DNA of 9,657 nt from Agromyces sp. GTDB lineage: Bacteria; Actinomycetota; Actinomycetes; Actinomycetales; Microbacteriaceae. The notes below the pieces were generated by a model. It saw only the letters and a program-made list of their open reading frames with translations, had not been told where the DNA came from and did not search any database. Each line of letters opens with the position of its first letter. The stretch's first letter is position 1. Location of the stretch: positions 1-9,657 of the forward strand of contig JAPSJU010000067.1 of assembly GCA_031178025.1 (NCBI GenBank). The letters are read 5' to 3'. This document shows positions 1-6,048 of this stretch, piece after piece. The position numbers and the translations under genes were made by a program.

Positions 1-528
1 GCCGCCGCGGCGATGACCTCGATGCTCATCATCGCGACGGACCCGTACAACGCGGCGAAGGCGCTCACCTGGATGTCGGGCTCGACCTACGGTCGGACGT
101 TCCCGCAGCTCATCCCGCTGCTCGTGGTGCTGCTCGCGGCGTCGCCGATCCTCGTCGCGATGCGGCGCGAGCTCGACCTGCTCGCGTTCGACGACGACAC
201 TCCGCGCGTGCTCGGCGTGCGACTCGCCCCGACGCGGCTCGGGCTGCTCGCGGTGTGCGTCGCGCTGACCGCGACCGCGGTGTCGGCGATCGGCGTGGTG
301 GGCTTCGTCGGACTCGTGGCACCGCACGCGGCCCGCGCCCTCGTCGGGGCTCGCCACGTGCTCGTGCTTCCGCTCGCGGGGCTCCTCGGGGCGGTGCTCG
401 TCTGCCTGGCCGACACGCTCGGGCGCACCGTCATCGCACCCGCGCAGTTGCCCGCGGGCCTGCTCACCGCCGTCGTCGGGGCGCCGTACTTCGTGTGGCT
501 CCTGTGGCGGGCACGTCGCTCCGCATGA
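1..528 (+). CDS. FecCD-family iron-siderophore ABC permease, C-terminal part (5' end outside window)
   Basis: The reading frame is open from the first base, so the gene begins upstream; the Met at position 13 is internal. About 175 residues are visible, roughly the second half of a 330-350 residue FecCD/BtuC-type permease. Several Leu/Val/Ala-rich membrane helices are seen. A cytoplasmic stretch reading DDDTPRVLGVRLAPTR corresponds to the coupling region that contacts the ATPase. The segment GFVGLVAPHAARALVG and the ending GAPYFVWLL are typical of the family and closely resemble the same places in the two complete permeases downstream. The gene stops 64 bases before the reductase gene, and an iron box lies between them, so it probably ends a separate upstream operon for another metal chelate. 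It could instead be the second half of a fused FhuB-like permease; this cannot be judged here. Confidence 0.9.
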   Translation, partial: AAAAMTSMLIIATDPYNAAKALTWMSGSTYGRTFPQLIPLLVVLLAASPILVAMRRELDLLAFDDDTPRVLGVRLAPTRLGLLAVCVALTATAVSAIGVVGFVGLVAPHAARALVGARHVLVLPLAGLLGAVLVCLADTLGRTVIAPAQLPAGLLTAVVGAPYFVWLLWRARRSA

Positions 529-585
529 CGGCCGAGCCGTTCGCGGGAGGCGCCGGTTCCCGGCCGACCGCCGGATGTGCCAGAC

Positions 586-604
586 TTAGGTAATGCTTAC
601 CTCA
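586..604 (+). promoter_or_regulatory. DtxR/IdeR-type iron-repressor box overlapping the reductase start codon
   Basis: The 19-mer TTAGGTAATGCTTACCTCA matches the DtxR/IdeR consensus TTAGGTTAGGCTAACCTAA at 15 of 19 positions. The two arms pair at 7 of 9 positions. Its right part, GCTTACCTCACT (595-606), is identical over 12 bases to the second box at 4555-4566. It lies exactly where iron control of a siderophore operon would be expected. Unusually, the ATG at 593 is inside the box. A -10-like CAGACT (581-586) ends six bases before that ATG, which would fit a leaderless transcript, but this is inference. Confidence 0.8.
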
Positions 605-1552
605 CTCGCCGAAGCCGCACCGCGCGAGCGCCCCGCGTATCGCTCGTTCCGCGTGCAGGTGGCTCGCGTCGAACGGCTCTCGCCGCACTTCACGAGCATC
701 ACCTTCACCGGTGACGAGCTCGGGGAGTTCGGCACGGCCGGACTCGACCAGCGGGTGAAGGTCGTGCTGCCACTGCCCGAGATCGGCTTCGCCGCCTTCC
801 CCGAGGGCGAGGACTGGTACCCGGCGTGGCGAGAGCTGCCCGGCGAGCTGCGCAATCCCTTCCGCACGTACACCGTCCGCGCCGTGCGCCCCGACGTGCG
901 CGAGGTCGACGTCGTCTTCGTCGGGCACGGCGACGGCGGCCCGGCCTCCGCATGGGCCGCGCAGGCGAGCCCCGGCGACGAGCTCGTGCTCATCGGACCC
1001 GACGAGCTGAGCCCGGGCCGCACCTCGGGCATCGACTGGCGCCCTGGCGACGTCGAGACGTTCGTGATCGCCGGCGACGAGACCGCGGCGCCGGCGATCG
1101 CGTCGATCGTCGGTGCACTGCCCGCCGATGCGAACGGCATCGCCCTCATCGAGGTTCCCGCGAACGAGGATCGGCTCGAGATGCAGGCGCCCCCCGGGGT
1201 GGAGGTGCGCTGGCTTCCCCGGAACGAGGGCGGGACGCACGGCGACCGCCTCGTGCCCGCCGTGCGCGACTGGGTCGTGCGGCACCTGGCCGCACGCGGC
1301 CTCGCCGCCGCGAGCGACGAGGAACGCGCCCAGCGCGCACTCGCCGCCGCCGAGCACGACGACGAGCCGGACGGGCCCCTGTGGGACGTGCCGGAAGGGC
1401 ACAGCCTCGACGGCGCCTGCTACGCCTGGCTCGCGGGGGAGGCAACCGCCATCACCACCCTGCGTCGATTCCTCGTGCGCGAGGCGGGCCTCGACCGCCG
1501 CCAGGTGGCCTTCATGGGCTACTGGCGCCTGGGTCGCGCCGAGCTCGACTGA
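593..1552 (+). CDS. Siderophore-interacting protein, FAD-dependent ferric-siderophore reductase (SIP/ViuB/YqjH family)
   Basis: This 319-residue protein has the usual SIP length and order. An N-terminal FAD-binding beta-barrel includes FRVQVARVERLSPHF (about 19-33) and the flavin motif RTYTVR (91-96). A C-terminal nicotinamide-binding domain includes AGDETAAPAI (160-169). The family ending is present as YAWLAGE and GYWRLG. Family members use NAD(P)H or ferredoxin-derived electrons to reduce imported ferric siderophores in the cytoplasm, releasing Fe(II). It heads an iron-transport operon, with the next gene beginning 18 bases on. The start at 593 has no Shine-Dalgarno at normal spacing and lies within the iron box. 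No better in-frame start is seen downstream (GTG at 653 or 659 would cut into the FAD domain and also lack a ribosome site), so leaderless translation is the likeliest reading. The family is certain; the exact substrate is unknown. Confidence 0.93.
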   Translation: MLTSLAEAAPRERPAYRSFRVQVARVERLSPHFTSITFTGDELGEFGTAGLDQRVKVVLPLPEIGFAAFPEGEDWYPAWRELPGELRNPFRTYTVRAVRPDVREVDVVFVGHGDGGPASAWAAQASPGDELVLIGPDELSPGRTSGIDWRPGDVETFVIAGDETAAPAIASIVGALPADANGIALIEVPANEDRLEMQAPPGVEVRWLPRNEGGTHGDRLVPAVRDWVVRHLAARGLAAASDEERAQRALAAAEHDDEPDGPLWDVPEGHSLDGACYAWLAGEATAITTLRRFLVREAGLDRRQVAFMGYWRLGRAELD

Positions 1553-1554
1553 CC

Positions 1555-1563
1555 AGAGGTGAT
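1555..1563 (+). promoter_or_regulatory. Strong Shine-Dalgarno that sets the start of the first complete permease
   Basis: AGAGGTGAT closely matches the complement of the 16S rRNA 3' end and lies 7 bases before the ATG at 1571. The alternative GTG at 1559 falls inside this ribosome site, so it is unlikely to be the start even though it gives a longer frame. Confidence 0.7.
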
Positions 1564-1570
1564 CGACCGG

Positions 1571-2626
1571 ATGCCGCGCGTCGCAGCGGTCGCCGAGGGG
1601 CACCCCGCACCCGCGCGGGGCAGCGGTCGGCGCCGTGCGCCCGGCATGACCCTCGCCGTCGCCGTCGCGCTGCTCGTCGTCGTCGCCGTCGTGAGCCTCG
1701 CCGTCGGCACGCGGCACGTCCCGCTCGACGTGGTCCTCGGTGCGTTCGGATCCCCCGTTCCGGGCGATGCCGGCCAGGTCGTCGTCCGCGAGCTCCGGTT
1801 GCCGCGCGCCCTCATCGGGCTCATGGCCGGAGCCGCCCTCGGCGTCGTCGCCGCGCTCCTGCAGGGCGCGACGCGCAACCCGCTCGCCGACCCCGGCCTC
1901 CTCGGCATCAATGCGGGGGCGTCGCTCGCGGTGGTCGCCGCGATCGCATTCCTCGGCGTCGCCTCGCCGCTCGGCTTCGTCTGGTTCGCCTTCGGCGGCG
2001 CCGCCGTCGCCGCGGCCGTCGTCTTCGCGATCGGCTCGTCAGGCGGGGGAGGGGCGACGCCGGCCAAGCTCGCCCTCACGGGCGCCGCGCTCACCGCCGC
2101 CACCACTCCGCTCATCACCCTGCTGCTCATCGGCGACGAGGGCACGCTGTCCCAGTACCGGTTCTGGTCGGTCGGCTCGCTCTCCGGCCGCGGCATCGAG
2201 ACGGCGGGGGCGCTCTGGCCCTTCCTCATCGCGGGGCTCGCGCTCGCGGCGTGGCTCGCCGCCCGACTGAACCTGCTCGCACTCGGGGACGACGTCGCGC
2301 GCGGGCTCGGCGTGCGACTCGCCGCCACCCGGGTCGCCACGGCGGCCGCCGTCATCCTGCTCGCGGGCACGGCGACGTCGCTCGCCGGCCCGATCGCCCT
2401 GCTCGGCCTCGCGGTCGCCCACGCGGCCCGTGGTCTCGTCGGCGGCGACTATCGCTGGATCATGCCGCTCTCCGCGGTGCTCGGATCGACCGTGCTCCTG
2501 GCGGCCGACGTCATCGGACGGCTCGTCGTGGCGCCGGCGGAGCTCGAGGCCGGCATCGTCGCGGCGATCGTCGGCGCGCCCGTGCTCATCGCGCTCGTAC
2601 GCCGCACGAAGGGAGCGGCGCTGTGA
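1571..2626 (+). CDS. FecCD-family siderophore ABC permease, first complete subunit
   Basis: The protein has 351 residues when started at the ATG placed 7 bases after a strong ribosome site. It has a short basic N-terminus (about 1-25) and then a series of hydrophobic helices, consistent with the ten-helix BtuC/FepD fold. The family signature is clear: LRLPRALIGLMAGAALG, a conserved Gln, and TRNPLADP at 101-108. A coupling segment near LGDDVARGLGVRLAATR precedes the last helices, and the protein ends with GAPVLIALVRR. It forms one half of the membrane channel for a ferric-siderophore importer. The next permease starts at 2623 and overlaps this stop codon (GTGA), so the two are probably made in equal amounts by translational coupling. 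The substrate cannot be read from the sequence. Confidence 0.94.
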   Translation: MPRVAAVAEGHPAPARGSGRRRAPGMTLAVAVALLVVVAVVSLAVGTRHVPLDVVLGAFGSPVPGDAGQVVVRELRLPRALIGLMAGAALGVVAALLQGATRNPLADPGLLGINAGASLAVVAAIAFLGVASPLGFVWFAFGGAAVAAAVVFAIGSSGGGGATPAKLALTGAALTAATTPLITLLLIGDEGTLSQYRFWSVGSLSGRGIETAGALWPFLIAGLALAAWLAARLNLLALGDDVARGLGVRLAATRVATAAAVILLAGTATSLAGPIALLGLAVAHAARGLVGGDYRWIMPLSAVLGSTVLLAADVIGRLVVAPAELEAGIVAAIVGAPVLIALVRRTKGAAL

Positions 2627-3717
2627 CCGCCGCACCGGCACCCGCGCCGCCCGCGCCGGCCGCCGAGGGTGCGGGCGCGCGTGCCACGCTCACGGCCGCC
2701 CGGGTCGCCGCGACACGGTCACGACGACGGCGCCGCGAGACGTCCGTGGTGCTCGTCGTCGCACTTCTCGCGGTCGCCGCCGCCACCGCGTCGCTCCTCC
2801 TCGGCGCGGCCGGGCTCACCATCGGCGACGTCGCGGCCGTGCTCGTGGGGCAGGGATCATCGAAGGCCGAGTTCGTCATCATGCGGCTCAGGCTGCCGCG
2901 CGTCGCCGCGGCGGTCATCGCGGGCGGCGCCCTCGGTCTCGGCGGCGCGCTCTTCCAGAGCACGCTCCGCAACCCGCTCGCGAGTCCGGACGTGCTCGGA
3001 GTGACGGGTGGGGCGAGCCTCGCGGCGGTCGGCTCCATGCTGCTGCTCGGGGTCGACGGCCCGCTCATCTCGCTCGCGGCGTTCGCCGGCGCGCTCAGCG
3101 TCGCGGCGCTCATGTGGGCGCTCGCGTGGCGGGGAGGCCTCACCGGCATCCGGTTCGTGCTCGTCGGGATCGGACTCGCCTCGATCATCTCCGGACTGCT
3201 CGGCTGGCTCATCACCCGCGCCGATGTGCGCGAGGCCTCGGAGGCGCTCGTCTGGATGGTCGGCGGCATCGCGTCGGTCGGGTGGGACGAGCTCGCACTC
3301 GCGGGCGGGGCCCTGGCGGTGCTCCTCCTGCTCACCGCGCTGTTCTCGCCCCGGATGCCGCTGCTCGCGCTCTCCGACGACAGTGCGCGGTCGCTCGGCC
3401 TCGATGCGACCCGAGCGCGCGCGGTGGCGATCGTGCTGGGTGTCGCGCTCGTCGCCGTGGCGACCGCGATCGCCGGGCCGGTGGCGTTCGTCGCGCTCGT
3501 CGGTGCGCCGATCGCGCGGGCGCTCGTCGGCCACGGGCAGGCGGCGCTCGCGGCGTCCATGCTCGTCGGCGCGACGATCGTGCTCGTCGCCGATCTCGTC
3601 GCCCAGCACGCCCTCACGGGGGTGGCGGTGCCCGTGGGCATCGTCACCGGCCTCATCGGCGCGCCCTACCTCCTCTGGCTCATCGCGAGAGGCAACCGGA
3701 GAGGAACGGACGGATGA
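2623..3717 (+). CDS. FecCD-family siderophore ABC permease, second complete subunit
   Basis: A GTG start overlaps the previous gene's stop, with AAGGGAG (2609-2615) seven bases upstream as ribosome site; the open frame extending further upstream is a shadow of the reductase and first permease. The product is 364 residues. Residues 1-30 are Ala/Pro-rich and are followed by an Arg cluster, RSRRRRRE, before the first membrane helix. This makes a longer cytoplasmic N-terminus than in the partner. The signature region reads RLRLPRVAAAVIAGGALG, then RNPLASPD at 116-123. The coupling segment is near DDSARSLGLDATRAR, and the protein ends GAPYLLWLIARG. It is expected to pair with the first permease as a heterodimer (FepD/FepG style). 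Its stop overlaps the ATPase start (ATGA). Confidence 0.94.
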   Translation: MTAAPAPAPPAPAAEGAGARATLTAARVAATRSRRRRRETSVVLVVALLAVAAATASLLLGAAGLTIGDVAAVLVGQGSSKAEFVIMRLRLPRVAAAVIAGGALGLGGALFQSTLRNPLASPDVLGVTGGASLAAVGSMLLLGVDGPLISLAAFAGALSVAALMWALAWRGGLTGIRFVLVGIGLASIISGLLGWLITRADVREASEALVWMVGGIASVGWDELALAGGALAVLLLLTALFSPRMPLLALSDDSARSLGLDATRARAVAIVLGVALVAVATAIAGPVAFVALVGAPIARALVGHGQAALAASMLVGATIVLVADLVAQHALTGVAVPVGIVTGLIGAPYLLWLIARGNRRGTDG

Positions 3718-4520
3718 CCAGATCGGCACCGCATGCACTCCGAGCCGAATCGCTCACCCTCGCCTACGACGGCCGCACCGTGATCGAGGGCCTCGACCTC
3801 GAGATCCCCGACGGCCGCATCACGGCCATCGTGGGGCCCAACGCGAGCGGCAAGTCGACCCTGCTGCGCGGACTCGCGCGGTTGATGCGGCCCGAGTCGG
3901 GCCGGGTGACGCTCGATGACCGGGACATCCGCTCGTACTCGCCACGCGATTTCGCGCGCCGCGTCGCGGTGCTTCCGCAGCAGCCGGTCGCGCCCGACGG
4001 CGTGCTCGTCGCCGAGCTGGTCGCGCGCGGGCGGCATCCGCATCGCAGCTGGTTCGGCGGGCGCTCGAGCGAGGACGATCGCATCGTCGCGGAGGTCCTC
4101 GATGCGACCGGCACGGCGGGACTCGCCGATCGCTCGGTGTCGGAGCTCTCGGGCGGCCAGCGCCAGCGCGTGTGGATCGCGATGGCCCTCGCCCAGCGTG
4201 CCGACATCGTGCTGCTGGACGAGCCGACGAGCTTCCTCGACGTGAGCCACCAGCTCGAGCTGCTCGACCTCTTGACCGATTCGAACCGAGCCCACGGCAC
4301 GACGGTCGTCATGGTGCTGCATGAGCTGAACCTCGCGGCCCGCTACGCCGATCACCTCGTGGTCGTCGAGGCCGGCCGGATCGCGGCGGCAGGGGAGCCG
4401 GCCGCGGTGATGACCGCCGAGGTCATGGGCACGGCATTCGGGCTCGAGTGCGTCGTCACCGCGGACCCGGTCGCCGGGTCGCCGATGATCGTGCCCATCG
4501 GCCGGTTCCATCGGGCGTGA
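3714..4520 (+). CDS. FepC/FhuC-type siderophore ABC transporter ATPase
   Basis: The 268-residue cytoplasmic ATPase powers the two permeases. All nucleotide-binding motifs are intact: Walker A GPNASGKST (41-49), Q-loop VLPQQP (86-91), signature LSGGQRQR (145-152), Walker B IVLLDEPT (165-172), D-loop SFLD (173-176) and switch His203 in VLHELN. The segment ARGRHPHRSWFG after the Q-loop is typical of iron-chelate ATPases. The Walker A loop has Ala-Ser where GC is usual (GPNGCGKST), a tolerated change. The ATG overlaps the upstream permease stop and has GGAGAGGAA (3698-3706) seven bases before it; the long frame further upstream is not coding. The final residues run about 60 past the H-loop, a normal length. 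Confidence 0.96.
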   Translation: MTRSAPHALRAESLTLAYDGRTVIEGLDLEIPDGRITAIVGPNASGKSTLLRGLARLMRPESGRVTLDDRDIRSYSPRDFARRVAVLPQQPVAPDGVLVAELVARGRHPHRSWFGGRSSEDDRIVAEVLDATGTAGLADRSVSELSGGQRQRVWIAMALAQRADIVLLDEPTSFLDVSHQLELLDLLTDSNRAHGTTVVMVLHELNLAARYADHLVVVEAGRIAAAGEPAAVMTAEVMGTAFGLECVVTADPVAGSPMIVPIGRFHRA

Positions 4521-4527
4521 CTCCGGC

Positions 4528-4557
4528 TTCGCTGCGAAGGGCGAATGAGGTTAGGCT
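4528..4557 (+). promoter_or_regulatory. Probable promoter of the substrate-binding lipoprotein gene
   Basis: A -10-like TAGGCT (4552-4557, fitting TANNNT) lies inside the iron box. TTCGCT (4528-4533) is a weak -35 candidate at an 18-base spacing. Transcription would start near 4563-4565, leaving about 20 bases of leader with a clear ribosome site. Repressor bound to the box would cover the -10 directly. This is read by eye and the -35 is weak. Confidence 0.5.
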
Positions 4558-4564
4558 TACCTCA
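4546..4564 (+). promoter_or_regulatory. DtxR/IdeR-type iron-repressor box for the substrate-binding protein
   Basis: TGAGGTTAGGCTTACCTCA matches the DtxR/IdeR consensus at 16 of 19 positions, and its arms pair at 8 of 9 positions. It lies 26 bases after the ATPase stop and 21 bases before the lipoprotein start. The binding-protein gene therefore probably has its own iron-repressed promoter in addition to any read-through from the transporter operon. Confidence 0.87.
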
Positions 4565-4585
4565 CTTCACTCTGAAAGGAAGTCC

Positions 4586-5602
4586 ATGCGCGTCCGACGC
4601 TCGATCGCCCTCCTCGCCGCCACTGCGGCCGCCCTCGCCCTCGCCGGCTGTTCGACCGCCGCCCCGGAGCAGGACGGCTCCGCAGCGGCGCCCGACGGCT
4701 CCTTCCCCGTGACCATCGCGCACGCGTTCGGCGAGACGGAGATCACCGCCGCGCCCGAGCGCGTCGCCACGTGGGGCTGGGGGAGCACCGAGGCGGCCCT
4801 CGCCCTCGGGGTGGTCCCGGTCGCGATGGCGCAGCAGAGCTACGGGGCCGACGACGAGGGCGTGCACCCCTGGGTGGCCGACGAGCTCGAGGAGATCGGC
4901 GCGGAGACCCCCCGCATCCTCACCGACGACGGCGAGGCGCCGCCGTACGAGGAGCTCGTGGAGGCCGAACCCGATGTCATCCTCGCTCCCTTCTCGGGCG
5001 TCACCGAGGAGCAGTACGAGCTGCTCAGCGAGATCGCGCCGACGGTCGCCTACGAGGGCGAGCCGTGGACGACGCCGTGGCGCGACGTGATCACGACGGT
5101 GGGCACCGCGCTCGGCAAGGCGGCAGAGGCGGAGCAGGTGCTCGAGGACCTCGACGCCGAGCTCGCCTCCCGCGCCGAGGAGCACCCGGAGCTCGCGGGA
5201 AAGACCGTCGCCGCCGTGTGGGACGTGGCCGGCACGTTCTACGTGTACACGCCGGAGGACGCCCGCGTGGAGTTCCTGGCAGGACTCGGGCTCGAGAACG
5301 CCCCGTCGGTCGCCGAGCTCGCGAACGGCGACTCGCCCTTCTACTACACGCTCAGCTACGAGCAGCTGGACCAGCTCGAGAGCGACCTCATCCTCAGCTA
5401 TCACGACACCGAGGAGGAGGCCGAGGCCTTCCTCGCCTCGGCGCCGATCCAGGCGATCCCGGCCGTCGCGCGCGGGCAGGTGGCGCAGGTCATCGGCACG
5501 GAGCTCATCGCTGCCGTGTCGCCGCCCACCGCCCTCTCGCTCACCTACGGGCTCGACGAGCTCGTCGCGGCGCTCGCTGCGGCCGCCGAGGCAGGGCGCT
5601 GA
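4586..5602 (+). CDS. Iron-siderophore substrate-binding lipoprotein (FecB/FepB-like, periplasmic-binding fold)
   Basis: The start at 4586 follows AAAGGA (4575-4580) by five bases and gives a perfect lipoprotein signal: basic MRVRRS, a hydrophobic core, and lipobox LAGC with Cys22 as the lipidated residue. The mature protein is anchored outside the cell membrane and captures the ferric chelate for the permease pair. The 338-residue length and the order of motifs fit the class III binding proteins: APERVATWGWGSTEAALALG (about 52-71), EAEPDVILAPF near 130-140, a long helical linker, then a C-terminal lobe ending in TALSLTYGLDELVAAL. The mature part is very acidic, and such proteins use surface Glu residues to dock on permease Arg residues. 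An iron box sits directly upstream. The nature of the siderophore (catecholate, hydroxamate or other) is not evident. Confidence 0.94.
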   Translation: MRVRRSIALLAATAAALALAGCSTAAPEQDGSAAAPDGSFPVTIAHAFGETEITAAPERVATWGWGSTEAALALGVVPVAMAQQSYGADDEGVHPWVADELEEIGAETPRILTDDGEAPPYEELVEAEPDVILAPFSGVTEEQYELLSEIAPTVAYEGEPWTTPWRDVITTVGTALGKAAEAEQVLEDLDAELASRAEEHPELAGKTVAAVWDVAGTFYVYTPEDARVEFLAGLGLENAPSVAELANGDSPFYYTLSYEQLDQLESDLILSYHDTEEEAEAFLASAPIQAIPAVARGQVAQVIGTELIAAVSPPTALSLTYGLDELVAALAAAAEAGR

Positions 5603-5621
5603 CCAGCTGAAGCGGGCGGCT

Positions 5622-5635
5622 GCCGCAGGTGCGGC
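5622..5635. terminator. Weak candidate hairpin between convergent genes
   Basis: The 44-base gap between the lipoprotein gene and the convergent small gene contains GCCGC-AGGT-GCGGC, a five-pair GC stem with a four-base loop. There is no real T-run on either side, so termination here is only a possibility suggested by the position between converging operons. Confidence 0.3.
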
Positions 5636-5646
5636 GCGTTCCGAGT

Positions 5647-6048
5647 TCAGCGCGGTGCGCGAGCGGCGGGCCGCCGCGGCAGGTACCCGCCCGCTTCGAG
5701 CCCGGCCTCGATCTCGAAGCGGTTGCGCAGCGGGTCGCGGCCGGCGAGGAGGTAGAGGAACGGGAACAGCATGCCGTACCTGCGCCACTGCTGCTTGTGC
5801 ACGGCCTCGTGGCCGAGCACCGTGGTCCCGTCGTTGCGTGCGGTGAGGTAGCAGCCGCCGACGCAGGACCCGCCGCGACCGAAGGTCCACTTCGGCATGC
5901 CGGTGAACACGAGGAGCCCATGCCGGCGCCGGATCGGACCGGTGCTCCAGATGAATCCCCACACGCATCCGACGAGCGTCGCCCACCAGTACCCGGCGTG
6001 GCTGATCGGGGAGTCGGTGAGCCGAATCCGCAGCCGACGCACGCTCAC
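5647..6048 (-). CDS. Small conserved-looking membrane-associated protein with an HExxH (zinc metallopeptidase-like) motif
   Basis: The product is 133 residues from the GTG at 6048, which overlaps the flavoprotein stop (GTGA) and has GGAGGTGG (6060-6053) just upstream; a second GTG at 6042 is possible. Residues 19-36 form one Trp-rich hydrophobic segment (GYWWATLVGCVWGFIWST). A CVGGC pair (62 and 66) follows. Then comes H80-E-A-V-H84 within LGHEAVHKQQWRRYG, and RNRFEIEAGLEAGGY near the end, where Glu112 or Glu114 could be the third metal ligand. HExxHxxQ followed by a later N-x-FE-x-EA is a layout I know from small DUF4157-like metallopeptidase-type proteins. Similar actinobacterial proteins are, to my recollection, often labelled 'Fe-S oxidoreductase' without good reason. 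Function is unknown. The open frame continuing upstream to 6447 is only a shadow of the flavoprotein gene. Confidence 0.82.
   Translation of the reverse strand: MSVRRLRIRLTDSPISHAGYWWATLVGCVWGFIWSTGPIRRRHGLLVFTGMPKWTFGRGGSCVGGCYLTARNDGTTVLGHEAVHKQQWRRYGMLFPFLYLLAGRDPLRNRFEIEAGLEAGGYLPRRPAARAPR

Noticed and set aside
552..564. Small hairpin GCCGG-TTC-CCGGC after the partial permease
   Set aside because: It has only five pairs and no T-run, and such stems are common by chance in GC-rich gaps; not enough to call a terminator.
602..1717. A 371-codon minus-strand frame opposite the reductase
   Set aside because: It is His/Arg/Gly/Ala-rich with no recognisable domain; the plus strand has clear SIP motifs.
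826..2622. Open frame joined upstream of the second permease
   Set aside because: It is Arg-rich shadow sequence through the reductase and first permease; the GTG at 2623 with its own ribosome site is the real start.
4448..4585. Upstream extension of the binding-lipoprotein frame
   Set aside because: It would overlap the ATPase end and the iron box and bury the lipoprotein signal; the ATG at 4586 has a good ribosome site.
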